From NCBI GenBank assembly GCA_020226215.1, contig CM035230.1, positions 7,463,501 through 7,527,500 of the forward strand: 64,000 nt of DNA, read 5' to 3'. This stretch comes from Sindora glabra. Taxonomy: Eukaryota; Streptophyta; Magnoliopsida; Fabales; Fabaceae. Position 1 is the stretch's first letter, and every line of letters starts with the position of its first letter. The position numbers and the translations under genes are program-made. Positions 1-10,491 of this stretch are shown here, piece after piece. The notes below the pieces were generated by a model that saw nothing but the letters and a program-made list of their open reading frames with translations, was not told where the DNA came from and searched no databases.

Positions 1-600
1 TGTGATCCCGAGAAGGTTAAGGTATACTTTTTCCACAATTCTTCTATCTGGGAGACATTCTGTGCATAATGTTAGCTATATATAGAGGATATAAAGGATT
101 GAGCTAACGATGGCACTTTTTCCTTTCTCCCTCTATTTTTTTGTTTTCTTCTTCTCTTATACTAGGGCATTGTCCTTTATTATTATGGATTGTTATTGCC
201 AAAGAGATCTAAATTTGCAATGTACTTGGAGTGTTACATCCTTACTTAATCTAACTTACCATCAATTTTTTGTGGAAGTAATATTTGAATTTTTAATCCT
301 TTTGGAAACATGAATGTTAGGTGATAAAGCTCATGAAATCATAGGTGCACTTTCTTTATTTAAGGTGAAGGTTATTAACCGTTAGGCTTTGCTAAGGGCA
401 TTTGGATGTTATGTGATCTTGAGAAGGTTAAGGTATTTTTTTTTGGCAATCTATCTATCTGGAAGACACTTTATGCATAAGTATTAGTTATAGAGAATAT
501 AGAGGATTGAGCTTATGATGTTAGTTTTTCCTTCTTTTTCTATTTTCTTCTTTTTTTTTACTAAGGGCACCATCCTCTATTGTTTATGGTTATAGTAAAA
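1..600 (+). repeat. Direct duplication, two copies about 410 bp apart
   Basis: The first ~200 bases and bases ~411-600 are diverged copies. Both begin with TGTGATC then GAGAAGGTTAAGGTAT, continue through a CTATCTGG(A/G)AGACA motif, TGCATAA and GAGGATTGAGCT, and end in a T-rich stretch followed by ACTA(A)GGGCA. The segment between them shares less. No gene is visible. It could be part of an older repeat family, as the window starts inside the first copy. Confidence 0.6.
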
Positions 601-678
601 CATTCTTCTTAAGTTTTCTTTATAACTTGCAATCCAATTTTTTTAACAAGTGGTTACAATGCTTTAAATAATCCTAGA

Positions 679-876
679 TGTTGTTATAGAATAACCAAAT
701 TGATCTCTTTCTATTTTTGAATAAGTCAATTGAATTAGTCAAACTTTTTTATTCAACTACCAAATTTGTAAGAGATTTGTTTTGATTACTCTTACTTTTT
801 AGTTTGTTTTTGCTGCTATTTAAGCTGATGTATCTGATTAGTAAAGCGTGTGTAATTTTGTTTTCTTCAAAATACA
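679..876 (+). repeat. Probable 5' LTR of Copia relic
   Basis: A ~198-bp stretch starts TGTTGTTATAG and ends AAAATACA, giving TG...CA termini. It is followed after five bases by a tRNA-Met-type primer binding site and then by gag. The end carries a promoter/poly(A)-like pattern seen in short Copia LTRs (TTTAAG, then GTGTGTAATTTTG). No second copy is visible because the element is truncated on its 3' side, so the left boundary is inferred. Confidence 0.5.
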
Positions 877-881
877 TGAAT

Positions 882-893
882 TGGTATTAGAGC
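882..893 (+). other. Primer binding site (tRNA-iMet type)
   Basis: TGGTATTAGAGC matches the standard plant Copia primer binding site TGGTATCAGAGC with one C-to-T change. It lies just inside the presumed LTR and about 70 bases before the gag start, as expected. Confidence 0.75.
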
Positions 894-960
894 TTGTTTG
901 GGTTCTGTGAAGACCTATGTCTAACAAACCTTAAATCCTCAACTATTCTCTCATTTTTTC

Positions 961-1845
961 ATGGCTTCTTCAAGTGCTTCACTAGCACCACCCATGTTCT
1001 CTGGTCTAAACTATTAAGCTTAGGTCGTGAAGATGAAAGCATATCTTCATGGTTTAGGTGTCTGGCAGTATGTAGAGGAAGATTGTGCCATTCCATAGCT
1101 AGAGGTAAATCCAACCTTAAATTAACTCTGCTAGCATGAAAATGAGTCATCGAAGGCTCCAAGAGCTCTCTCTTACATTCACGCTGCAGTGTCAAAAGAT
1201 ATATTTACTTGAATTATGGATTGCGAGACACCAAAAGAGGTAAAGGATAAATTAAAAGAGTTATATGTGGGTAATAAGAGGACTAAAAGGATGCAAATTT
1301 TGAATCTAAAATGAGAATTTAAGATGTAAAGAATGCTGGAAGCTAAGACAATCCAAGATTATATAGATCGATTGATGAAGATCATTAATAAATTGAAACT
1401 TTTGAGTGAGAAGCTAGAGGATGACTGAGTGGTTGAAAAGGTTCTTATAAGTCTTCTTGAAAGGTTTAAGTCAAAAATATCATCTCTTGAAGACTCTAGA
1501 GATTTATCTCAAATCACTTTAGTGGAATTGATTCATGCTTTCTAAGCTCAAAAGCTTAAAAGATCTTTACGGAATGTAGACACACCAGAAGGAGCATTTG
1601 TAGCTCATCAAAGATCTAGAAAATTGACTGTTCCAAAACATAAGAAAAATTAGAAGTCAAAGGCTGACTTAACAAACTTAAATTCAATTGAGGTGAAGAA
1701 GGGAAAATCCAAGCCCTATACTTATTGCAAATGCAAGGGTTATTCTCCAAAATGGTATTAGTATAGACTAGATGCTATTTGCAAAATTTGGAATGATGCT
1801 GGTCATACAGCCAATGTTTGCAAAAAATAAAAAGGAGAAGAATGC
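961..1845 (+). pseudogene. Copia gag relic (capsid/nucleocapsid)
   Basis: Frame 1 from the ATG at 961 reads MASSSAS then a short PPMFSG motif, typical of plant Copia gag N-termini. It continues through a UBN2/Retrotran_gag-like helical region (around 1210-1560: LKELYVGNKRTKRMQ, TIQDYIDRLMKI) despite about ten stops. A CCHC zinc knuckle sits near 1780-1817, but its second cysteine is tryptophan (TGG at 1789-1791), so zinc binding would be lost. An upstream second knuckle is also degenerate. The reading frame changes in the A-rich stretch around 1825-1845, after which protease is read in frame 2. The product would have packaged element RNA; this copy cannot make it. Confidence 0.85.
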
Positions 1846-3344
1846 TCAGTTTGTACAGCCTATAAAAGAAGCAGAAGATCACTTATTTATGGTGTAATCC
1901 GATCCTCTAGAACAAAAGTTCAACGCATGGTTAATTGACAGTGGTTGCTCGAACCACATGATGCCAAACAGAGATCTATTCACAGTTCTAAAGCATAAGT
2001 GGGACACAAATGTTAGAATTGAAAACAATAATGTTCTCGAAGTAAAAGGCAAAGGCACAATTTCGATCAACACAAAATAAGGTACCAAGCTTATCTCGAA
2101 TGTGTTATTTATGCCAAAGCTTGCCTTAAATCTGCTTAGTGTGCCTCAATTACTTGAAAGTAATTACATTTTGCATTTTGACAACAAAATGTGCATGATC
2201 TTTGATTCGAGTGAAACTGAACTATTTCGAGTTAGCATAAGAAATAGAAGTTTTCCTTTAGAGTTGAAGGTTCAAAATGGAATGCTATGCCTGCTACTGT
2301 ATATGGTTCAAATTTGTAGCATAAGAGGTTGGGCCATTGTAGTTACAAAAGTCTCAATTTCTTGTCTAGAAAAGGTTATATTTTAGGGTTGTTGCAAACT
2401 AATTTGAGTAGTGCAGTCTGCGAAGTTTGTCAATTTGGGAAGCAATGCAAGCTTCCATTTACAATAGAAAAATCAAAAGGAGCCTCAGAAAAGTTAGAAG
2501 TCATTCATAGTGATATTTATAGTCCTATGCGAATAGAATCATTAAGTGGAAGTAAGTATTTCTTATTATTTATTGATGATCTATCTTGAATGACATGGGT
2601 TTCCTTTTTAAAGCAAAAGGCTGATGTTCTTTAAGAGTTGTAGAAGTTCCACAAATTGTTTGAGAATGAAACAAGGAAGAAAATCAAGAAGTTCAGATCA
2701 AATAATGGAGATGAATATACTTCCATAGCCTTCAAAAGTTATCTAGCAAATTCGGGCACTCATCATGAGCTAACTTTGCCTTACAGACCACAGCAAAATA
2801 ATGTTTATGAAAGGAAGAACAAAATAATGCTCGTTATCTGCTATTTGAGAGGAAAATGTCAAAAATGTTTTGGGTTGAAGCAGTAAACACAGTTGTTTAT
2901 TGTTGAACAAGCTGCTATCGAAGTCTTTGAAGGATTAAACACCATATGAGATCTGGTTAGAGCAAAAACCATCTCTGCATCATTTGCGAGTTTTTGGTAG
3001 CCTTTGCTACATTTAAACTCCAGAACTTAATAGAGATAAATTTGACCCATGGGTAGAAGAAGGGATATTTATAGGTTATAGCTTAAATTAAAGAGGCTAC
3101 AGAGTTTATATTCCTTCAAGCAAGAAGATTATTGTCACTCAAAATTTTAAATTTTTAGAGGATGGTAAATGGGATTGAGCAGAAAACAAAGGAGTGTTGG
3201 ATCAAGTTATTAACAAAGATGCTTCTAAACTAGAAATGGTCAAAAAAGAAAAGATTATCGAGTTTGGATCGAATGTATTTGAAGTAGATTCTCAAGAACT
3301 TGTTCATGGAACTAGATTGCTCTCATATATAGACATACCAAGGA
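1846..3344 (+). pseudogene. Copia protease-integrase relic, truncated before RT
   Basis: Protease: WLIDSGCSNHM at 1928-1960 keeps the aspartic catalytic DSG. The GAG-pre-integrase zinc finger follows (RLGH at ~2325, CEVCQFGK at ~2420) after a shift from frame 2 to frame 1. In the integrase core the first Asp (VIHSD ~2500), second Asp (FIDDLS ~2570) and Glu (VYERKNK ~2810) are all still readable. Several stops interrupt it, one (TGA at 2587) sitting where family members have Arg CGA. The C-terminal region (FGSLCYI, FIGYS) runs to ~3330 and stops exactly where a SINE-like unit begins; no reverse transcriptase or RNase H follows. Domain order protease-integrase identifies Ty1/copia. Confidence 0.9.
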
Positions 3345-3545
3345 CAATTAGTCTAAGTGGTAGGAGTTTGGTCCCCTTAAGTAAGGTCTCGGGTTCAAGT
3401 CTTATGAATGGAACAAACTGTTGCTTGGAGAGCTTTACCCCCATATTGGATCCTTCCGGCTCGAATCCGAATTAGTCGAAGGTCCAAATGGCCTACTGGA
3501 TACTGGATGTTCCATACCAAAAAAGAAACAAGAGAGTATAAATAA
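3345..3545 (+). mobile_element. tRNA-derived SINE-like element
   Basis: A Pol III box A-like motif (TAGTCTAAGTGG, 3349-3360) and a box B-like motif (GGTTCAAGTCT, 3392-3402) lie 43 bp apart, as in tRNA heads of plant SINEs. A unique body follows (GGATCC, GTCGAAGGTCC, TGGATACTGG), then an A-rich tail from ~3520. It begins exactly where the Copia polyprotein frame is lost, consistent with insertion or a rearrangement junction. Target-site duplications were not resolved. It could instead be a diverged tRNA-like piece of another repeat. Confidence 0.55.
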
Positions 3546-3633
3546 AAAAAAGAGACAAAGGCAGTGGCAGCAAGGAAGAGCCGAAAAAGAAAGAGAAGTT
3601 GCTAAAAGAAAAATAAAAAAGTATGAGAGAAAG

Positions 3634-4301
3634 TGTTATACCCAGCAATATAAAAAAACCAGAAAAAATAAAATAGAGACACTAATAAAAAAAAAAGGCT
3701 AAAACCGTGGCTAACCAAGGGGGATTTCCAAAAAAATTTAAAGAGAAGCTAGGGGCTTTTATTTTGGTGTTTCATGGTAAACCATAAGCTCATGACCAAT
3801 TGTTTCATTAAAAGGCCCAATTTTTATCAAATTTATTTTATATATAAAATGTTCAACTCCATTATTTCCTATTTTTCTCTCAATATAAATTTATATTTAT
3901 AATAATTTGATAAATTTGGAAATCCCAAAGTGAATATTTTAACATTCCCCTATTCCAAAACAAGATTTATAAAATACAAATAAATTCCATAAATCCTTGG
4001 ACCCACAATCACAAAAATTTATTTCTCAACTTGTGAAAATTTTCATAATTTCCAAAATAATTTACCCAATATCAACAAATAATAATTTTTTTATAATTCT
4101 TTATAACTTTAATGGCAAAATATTCCTAACTTGTAAGAAAATTCTTATAGAAAATAATTAAACAAATCTTGAACCAACTTTGATCAATTATATAGAACTC
4201 TAATGCCAAAGAATAAAATTTAAGATCAATTACATAAATAAAAATTATTTATAAACATTAAAATTTATAAAGCTTTAAACAAATTGGGATATTACAACTA
4301 T
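3634..4301 (+). mobile_element. Probable solo LTR, ~668 bp
   Basis: It starts TGTTATACCCAGC and ends near GGGATATTACAACTAT, a pattern typical of gypsy LTRs. The five bases before it (GAAAG, 3629-3633) recur at 4302-4306, consistent with a target duplication, although the right terminus is not a clean CA. The interior is AT-rich non-coding sequence with GGGGCTTTTATTTTGGTG, and there is no ORF. Boundaries are tentative. Confidence 0.45.
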
Positions 4302-4346
4302 GAAAGTAAATTAGGCAACAAGTCTACTATTCATAAAAATGATAGT

Positions 4347-5170
4347 TTTGATTATCATTTAGATGATATGATGCATAATATTGCAAATAATTTTATTAAG
4401 CAATTGCAAGTCCTTAATATCTTATTAAGTGATGTAAAGAAACTATTGTATTTAGGTTGCAGTAAATACACTCTTTTATTTACTGTGTTGAAATTATCCA
4501 ACTTGAAAATGGTAAATGGGTAGGGTGACAAAAGCTTTATGACATTATTGCAATTGCTGAAGGATATGCCTCTTGAAGGCCATGTACTATTCATTCATGC
4601 TTATGAGTTAAAAAAATTAATGTGTTTGATGGTTTGGAGTATGAGAAGATACATATCTATTTTAATGATTGTATATTATGCCAAAAAGCAGCACAAAAGA
4701 TTGCTTGAGTGTCTAAAATGTGGGATATCCTATTACTAATTAAAGAAGTATGATAACAGCATCAAGGAAGACATTTTAGCTAAGTTGTTGTAGTATCTTC
4801 CAATAATACGAATATTTAAATATATATTTGCTGATGCAAAAAATGTCAAGAACTTATTAAAAAGTGGTGACACTTTGTGGATGAAGAGGTCCACTCTTCA
4901 ATCTTCCATATTAGAAAAACTTAGATGTCAAGCAAAATAATAATGTCATACATGTGGGGAAAATTGTATGTAATAGTCTAGTAGGAACACTTTTGAATAT
5001 ATTAGGCAAAACAAAGGATGGAATCAAGGCTTGATTGGACTTGAAAAAGATAGTCATACAAGAGGTACTAGCACCTAAAAAGAAAGTCAATGTATTTACT
5101 AACCTCCAACTTGCCATAACTTGTCTAGGAAAGAGAAAGTAAATTTTTCTACAACTTTTCACAAGCTTTT
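4347..5170 (+). pseudogene. CACTA (En/Spm) TNP2-type transposase relic, N-terminal part
   Basis: Conceptual translation in + frames resembles the plant TNP2/Transposase_21 family in order. An acidic lead-in (LDDMMHNIAN) comes first, then a KLLYLGCSKYT motif (family: PLYPGCTKFT) at ~4440 and DKSFMTLLQLLKDM at ~4525. A CLKCGISYY stretch at ~4715 corresponds to the family CPTCG cysteine pair, YLPIIRIFKYIFADAKN lies at ~4795, and GKTKDGIKARLDL-like residues at ~5005. Stops and frameshifts interrupt it repeatedly. The intact protein would bind subterminal repeats and cut and paste CACTA elements. The relic continues into the next feature. No CACTA terminus was identified for this copy. Confidence 0.8.
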
Positions 5171-5209
5171 AAGTGAAGTTACAATACTCTAAAGCTATTC
5201 TTCTAACAT

Positions 5210-6430
5210 TAGTAGCCTTGTTTCAATGAAAGACCTAAAATTAGTTAGCTTATCATACTTTAATGTAATAGCTTCTATTGGTTACCATTCAAAGAATATT
5301 GCCTAAACTTATGGGACATGCTATCATAATGCTTTATTCCTTTTTCAATGTAATACATGCTAAGGTTATTAACCTAAATTATTTGGATGGCTTGTAGAGA
5401 GATGTTGTCATCAAACTATGCTAACTTGAGAAGTATTTTTTTACCTTCATTCTTTGACATCATAGAGTATATGGTTATGCATTTAGTGAAAGAGGCAAGA
5501 TTGTTTGATCTAATTTACTTGAAGTGGATGTACCCAATGAAGCACTACACGAAGATTCAAAAAGGGTATGTGCATAACGAGAATAGACCTAAAAGAAGTA
5601 TTATTGATGATTACATTATTAAGAAAGTTGTCGAGTTTGCAATTCATACTTGTTATAAACATCATTGATTTTTACAAGCTTCACCATAAGGGAAGAATTT
5701 CAAGGAAATACACATTAAGGAATGAAGTGATGAGCATAAATCATGAAATATGGTAATAAACACACTTTACATCTTGCAAAATAATAAAAAGGTTGATTAT
5801 TATATGAATGAACATATTACTCTCATAAAAAGGTTCCATCATGGCAAAAATGAGATATAGATGCAAGCTAAACATAATTACACATTCATTAAGTGATTCT
5901 TCAACTGAATAGGTAACATAATGAAGGAAACACTAGGTGTTATCTCCAAGACTATAAAATGTTTTACCAATAAAATTCACATTGATTTGTCTCTTGTTAA
6001 ATACATAACATCAATTGATGTTCATTTTACACTAAGAAATAATATGAGAGAAGCAAATTGCAAAATAGTGGAGTCATTCTAGTAGTTCAAGCAATGCATC
6101 TCTCTTATGTCAAAGACAAAAACTCTATCTATGATGTGATGTTATATTATGGGGTCATTAAAAACATATGAGAGCTTGACCATATTCAATTTAAAAAGCC
6201 TATCTTTTAATGTAAGTGTATAAAGAATAAAAATGACATCCAAGTAGAAAAGTTATTAATGGATCCTAATAAGAAAGGTCATAAAAGGGAGTTGTTCACA
6301 ATGGCATCCCATGTAAAACAAGTTTTGTATCATACCCAGTTAATAACAAATGGTTTGTAATTCTTTAAGGGAAGAGAGAAATTATTAGTAATGAAAATGA
6401 AGACGTAGCCACTAATGTTGAAGATACACT
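5210..6430 (+). pseudogene. CACTA transposase relic, C-terminal DUF4218 and DUF4216 regions
   Basis: At 5435-5665 an open stretch reads LPSFFDIIEYMVMHLVKEA, then LKWMYPMKHYTKIQKGYVHN and ENRPKRSIIDDYI. These are landmark motifs of DUF4218 in CACTA transposases (family: PPSFFDIM...HLV, RWMYPFERYMK, GYVRNRNRPEG). After a gap, 6120-6400 carries DUF4216-like motifs: YYGVIKN, ELDHIQFKKPIFKCKC, then FTMASHVKQVLY. The order TNP2-DUF4218-DUF4216 matches intact elements. Multiple stops are present, so this is a fossil. It is separate from the non-autonomous CACTA element at 32262-35032, with no evidence that one mobilised the other. Confidence 0.8.
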
Positions 6431-7430
6431 TTTCTTCTCTTTAAGACTACCTCTTATTATTCATGAACGGAATTTGAAAGAGTTTTATTTGTGTCAAGAT
6501 CATAAGAAAGAGATATAGATTGATGATCTTTCCAAATAAATTTTCTATACCATAAATTCAAAGTACTAATGTCATCCTTTTTTTAAAGTTATGCTTAGAT
6601 ACACAATTAGTTCTTAATTTATGTAGTTTATTGAGATAAACATTTAGATAATAGAAGTCCTATTTGACAGATGCACAATAATTAATTAAATATACTCAAA
6701 TGGAATAATATCTATAACAAATTGCAAGGTAATTTTTCTTTTAGCATGATAAACCTTTCCTTTGTAGTTATTGCAACAAACAAACGTTTATATGTTTACT
6801 TTGTTCACCTATACTTTGATGCTTTGGATACCATTTAGTAGTGAAACTTATTAGGTATTCCCTAATCACATGTATAAATGTTTGGAATTAATGTAAAGGA
6901 AAAATAGGCTTATTTTGTATGTTATGAATTGCATATGCTGAATTTGGAATTGCATACTATAATTAAAATGAAATATATATTGCTTTCTATTCAATATCAG
7001 GTTTGTAAAGTTATAGTACTATGTCTTAAGAGTTCTAGATGCATTTCAAGTTGAAAATAGTGCAATAGGATATGTCATGAGATGTTATACATTGTAACAA
7101 ATAGGTTCTTAAATTTTTGGTTTTGGGGATTGTAATACAATGTTGATTATATGAATAGCTAAAAGGGCATATTAAACATTCCATGTAGATTTATTAAATA
7201 AATTGATGTTGAACCATAATTTTTAATGATGATTATTGAGAGAAAACTAATGTTTTTAAATATTTTTAATTATAGAATGGAATGACTTACAAGAAATGGC
7301 AATGGTTGTTAGGGAATTGACATAGTATTTTTTTTTCTACAATAGTTTTGTATCCAATACTATAAAATATTTACTATAATGGTTGATAAAATGACAATGC
7401 AAAATCAATGGCTAATCCTTTAAATTACTA
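6431..7430. other. No gene recognised
   Basis: AT-rich sequence with only short open stretches on either strand. It lies between the CACTA relic (+) and the 3' part of the Tat-like gypsy relic (-), and probably holds decayed ends of both, but I see no motif that assigns it. Confidence 0.5.
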
Positions 7431-7499
7431 ATGATAATTTGTGATTTGTAATGGTGATTTCTTCATGTGCTTTGCTTATTAATTCCCTCTCTTCCTTTT

Positions 7500-7879
7500 T
7501 GGATATTCATCTCATTAATAAACCATTTAATCTTTTTTGTAAAGGGTTCCTTTATTCATGTGAAATTCTTTTAGCATCCTAATTGAGGCCATAGTGAAGT
7601 TTAGTAGTTTTTGGGCCCATGAATACCACCAATCATCTTCTTCTACTTATAAAGTTTATAAATCTAGTATGGTTCTTGATTGGTGATATAACTTCAAGAT
7701 AACATTTTAAGGGCAGTCTTCTTGCATAGAAAGTTTGGCCTCTAAAGTAGCTAATGTGGCCTTTTGTCATCTTTCTTCTTTAGGTTGTGGTGAAAAGTTA
7801 TTATATGAAACTTTTTAGCTCAAACCTATATATCTTTTTTATAGGCTACTAATGTGGGTTTCTTTACTTCAAAATCCCA
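7500..7879 (-). pseudogene. Tat-like gypsy relic: end of RNase H and start of integrase
   Basis: Read on the minus strand, the segment starts with FEVKKPTLVAY, then FHIITFHH, then TLATLEAKL. These match the conserved C-terminal RNase H/linker motifs of Tat-lineage gypsy polyproteins (family: YEVRKPELVKY, ADALATLASKL). An NKGTLYKK-like motif further on resembles the start of the integrase region (family: DGxLYRR). Frameshifts and stops are frequent. The upstream part of the same domain lies at 10114-10490, beyond the solo LTR at 7885-10108; the reading continues across that insertion. Confidence 0.65.
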
Positions 7880-7884
7880 CATCA

Positions 7885-10108
7885 TGTCATGACCCAAACC
7901 AATCGTGACCGACGTGGAACTTGCTTTCTAATTTCCACTAGCTTATTCTTATTTGACCTTTGCATTCTTAATTAATCAGTGGATGCTTATATGATAAGAA
8001 GGAAGATGAAAATTAAGGAAGAAGGCATTTCATTTAACATTACAAAAAGGGTTTACAACAAATTAAAAAGTTAGATTTGTTTATAGTCTTTTTTATAATA
8101 AGGATAAGCTAGTCTAACTAAGGAATTTAGTTTGTAAATCCCATTTTTATAGGCCTACAAATAGAATAAGGCCTAAAATATAATCCATATGCAAATATGT
8201 TATGTTATTATACAATTATAATCATAAGCTTTCAGATAATCTAGCTTTTAAAAGGTAGTGGTGAAGGCTTATCTTGAAAATTTGCAAAATAAATTATGGA
8301 AAGATGAGTTTGAGACTCAATGAGTAAATACTCTATTAAAACAAAAAAAATAACACAATGTCTTACCATTAAATCATCCTCTGGTAGAGCATAACACATA
8401 ATCATATATGTCTTATTAGTTTCCACATTCAATAATCTTAAAGGGCTTACACATAACCATCTATTACAAATACACTACATAAGGATTTGTAAGAACAATC
8501 AAAATTCTTATCCATACCACAATTTAAGGCAATAAGAAATTATTAGATACATATATCAATTTCATGACTCTTAAATTAACTTTATACCTTACCCACCTTT
8601 CCACCCTTTTTCCTTCTAGGTTAACATCATGCTTTACCCACCTTGCATTGAGAATTAATTGTGTAATGTTCAAATCATCCCTTTCCACATTTCTTAATTC
8701 ATAAATAAGCTCAAAGCTTTTATTTCTCATATTAGGCCATAATCTTTATTCTTCATAATTATCATACAATATCATGCCTTCATGTATAGCCACATTTTAC
8801 ATTTCATTTCATAAAGTACAATATAATTTCATTCACATCATGCATTATTTAACACACTAGCTTAATTCCATATTTCATGGTCATAATTCAAGTGTTTTAC
8901 CCTTATCATATTTTATCAATTTATGGTATTTAGAAAGCATACATTCCACATTAGACCCTTATATGTCATGAGTTTTCAAGAAAATTAAGTATAATCAACT
9001 ATATACTTAAGTATGGGAGCCTAAGGAAAAATTTTGCATTCATACTTAAGTATATAATCAAGTATCAAGGTCTAAAGATAACTAAGAATGCTCATACTCA
9101 AGTATTAAGGTCAAGAGACAACTCAGAATGTTCATACTCAGGTATATACTCGAGCACTAGCATTTAAAGAGCACTTCATGATTTCATAGTCAATTATGTA
9201 CTCAATTATACTTGTCTAGACCTCACATTTTAAGCATACTTGAGTATATACTTGATTAGATTTTCTATATTTCATTCAAAAAATTTGTTAATCACTTTAA
9301 AAATTAAACATCTTAATGCATTTAATACTTAACCAAATACTATGAACTCATACATGTAAGTTATCTTCACACCATTAAATCCATTTCTATCATTAAATCA
9401 CATATATATCACCAATCATATCAAAATCAAGTATTTATGATCATAAGGTCATAAAACTCAAAATAATGCATTTCAACTCATTTTTCTTAAATTCAACAAA
9501 AATGGATGGAATGTCCTATCACTTTGTATGGATAAGAATAATAGGAAGCAAAGTTAAAGGCCTTTTAACCCTAGTCATACTAAAAATTGATGGTTTTTTG
9601 AGTTAGGGTTCCAAACTTTCAATAAAATCAAATAATCTTTAATCCCCTTCTCAACATAAGAAGAACAAAAAGAATTCTCAATGAAGACAATGTTCTTACC
9701 TTGACTAGATGAAGAAATTGATGCTACCTTACTTAATTTTATGAAAAGAGGATGAGAGGTAGGGTATATCTTGAATAAATATGAGAAAATGAATGAGAAA
9801 GATAAGGGTTGTTAATTAAAATGAGGAATAGTGTCCCTAGAGGCATTTTTGGAGGTTATTTCCTAAATCTCTTCCATATTCATATACTTATTCAAAATAA
9901 CTCCAAAGCTTATAATTTATAATTCCATTTGATTTTCTTCATCCAATTTTCATATAATTCATATTCCTGTATTTATTAAATTACTAACTTCATTTTATTT
10001 TATAACTTAAACTCAAAATTTTTTATTTAATGGAATTCATCAATTATCTGAATTATTCCTCTTCATAAAAAGAATTCTAATTTCATATATTTTAAAGAAG
10101 GTATAACA
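7885..10108 (-). mobile_element. Solo LTR, 2.2 kb, inserted in Tat-like gypsy
   Basis: On the plus strand it begins TGTCATGACCCAAACC and ends GGTATAACA, giving TG...CA termini. The flanks are CATCA (7880-7884) and TATCA (10109-10113), a 5-bp target duplication with one transition. Removing it joins the RNase H motif IKQM to WDFEVKKP in the host relic, which supports the boundaries. The interior has no coding potential. Around 8990-9250 it repeats TACT(C/T)(A/G)AGTAT words at short spacing. Terminal bases suggest a gypsy LTR in minus orientation. Confidence 0.75.
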
Positions 10109-10113
10109 TATCA

Positions 10114-10490
10114 TTTGCTTAATGACCAATATTAAGTTTCCTAAGGAAAAAAATGTCTTTACTTATAGATCCTTCACTATTATCATGCTAAGGATTAGAG
10201 CTTTGTATTCAACCTCATTATTGGTGCATGTAAAACTTAACTTGTAAGCTATAAAATGTGACTTTTTTGTAAGGTTATTAGTATAATTCTTATGCCTCTT
10301 TTTGGAGCTAACAAGCACCCATCAAACTTAAAGTCCAAGGTATTTCAGTTACACATACTGCACATACATCATTTTTTAGGAGTTCTTTTAGTATACCTTC
10401 AGATATGGGCTCATACTCTTCAAAAAGGAATTATGCCAATAAATCAGCTAAGGCTTGATTTTTCATTCATCTAGGGGCTTTTGCGATGTG
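10114..10490 (-). pseudogene. Tat-like gypsy RNase H relic
   Basis: The minus-strand translation shows NQALADLLA, then PWTL(S/K)FDG, then a (T)CTNNEVEYKALILS-like stretch and LVIKQM. These match the plant Tat/Ogre RNase H order (family: GSALADHLA, W.M.FDGA, TNNxAEYEALL, DSQLVVNQ). The domain would degrade the RNA of the RNA:DNA hybrid during reverse transcription. Stops and frameshifts are present. It is cut on both sides by insertions (7885-10108 and 10492-12208), and continues into features at 7500-7879 and 12209-13600. Confidence 0.7.
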
Positions 10491-10491
10491 A

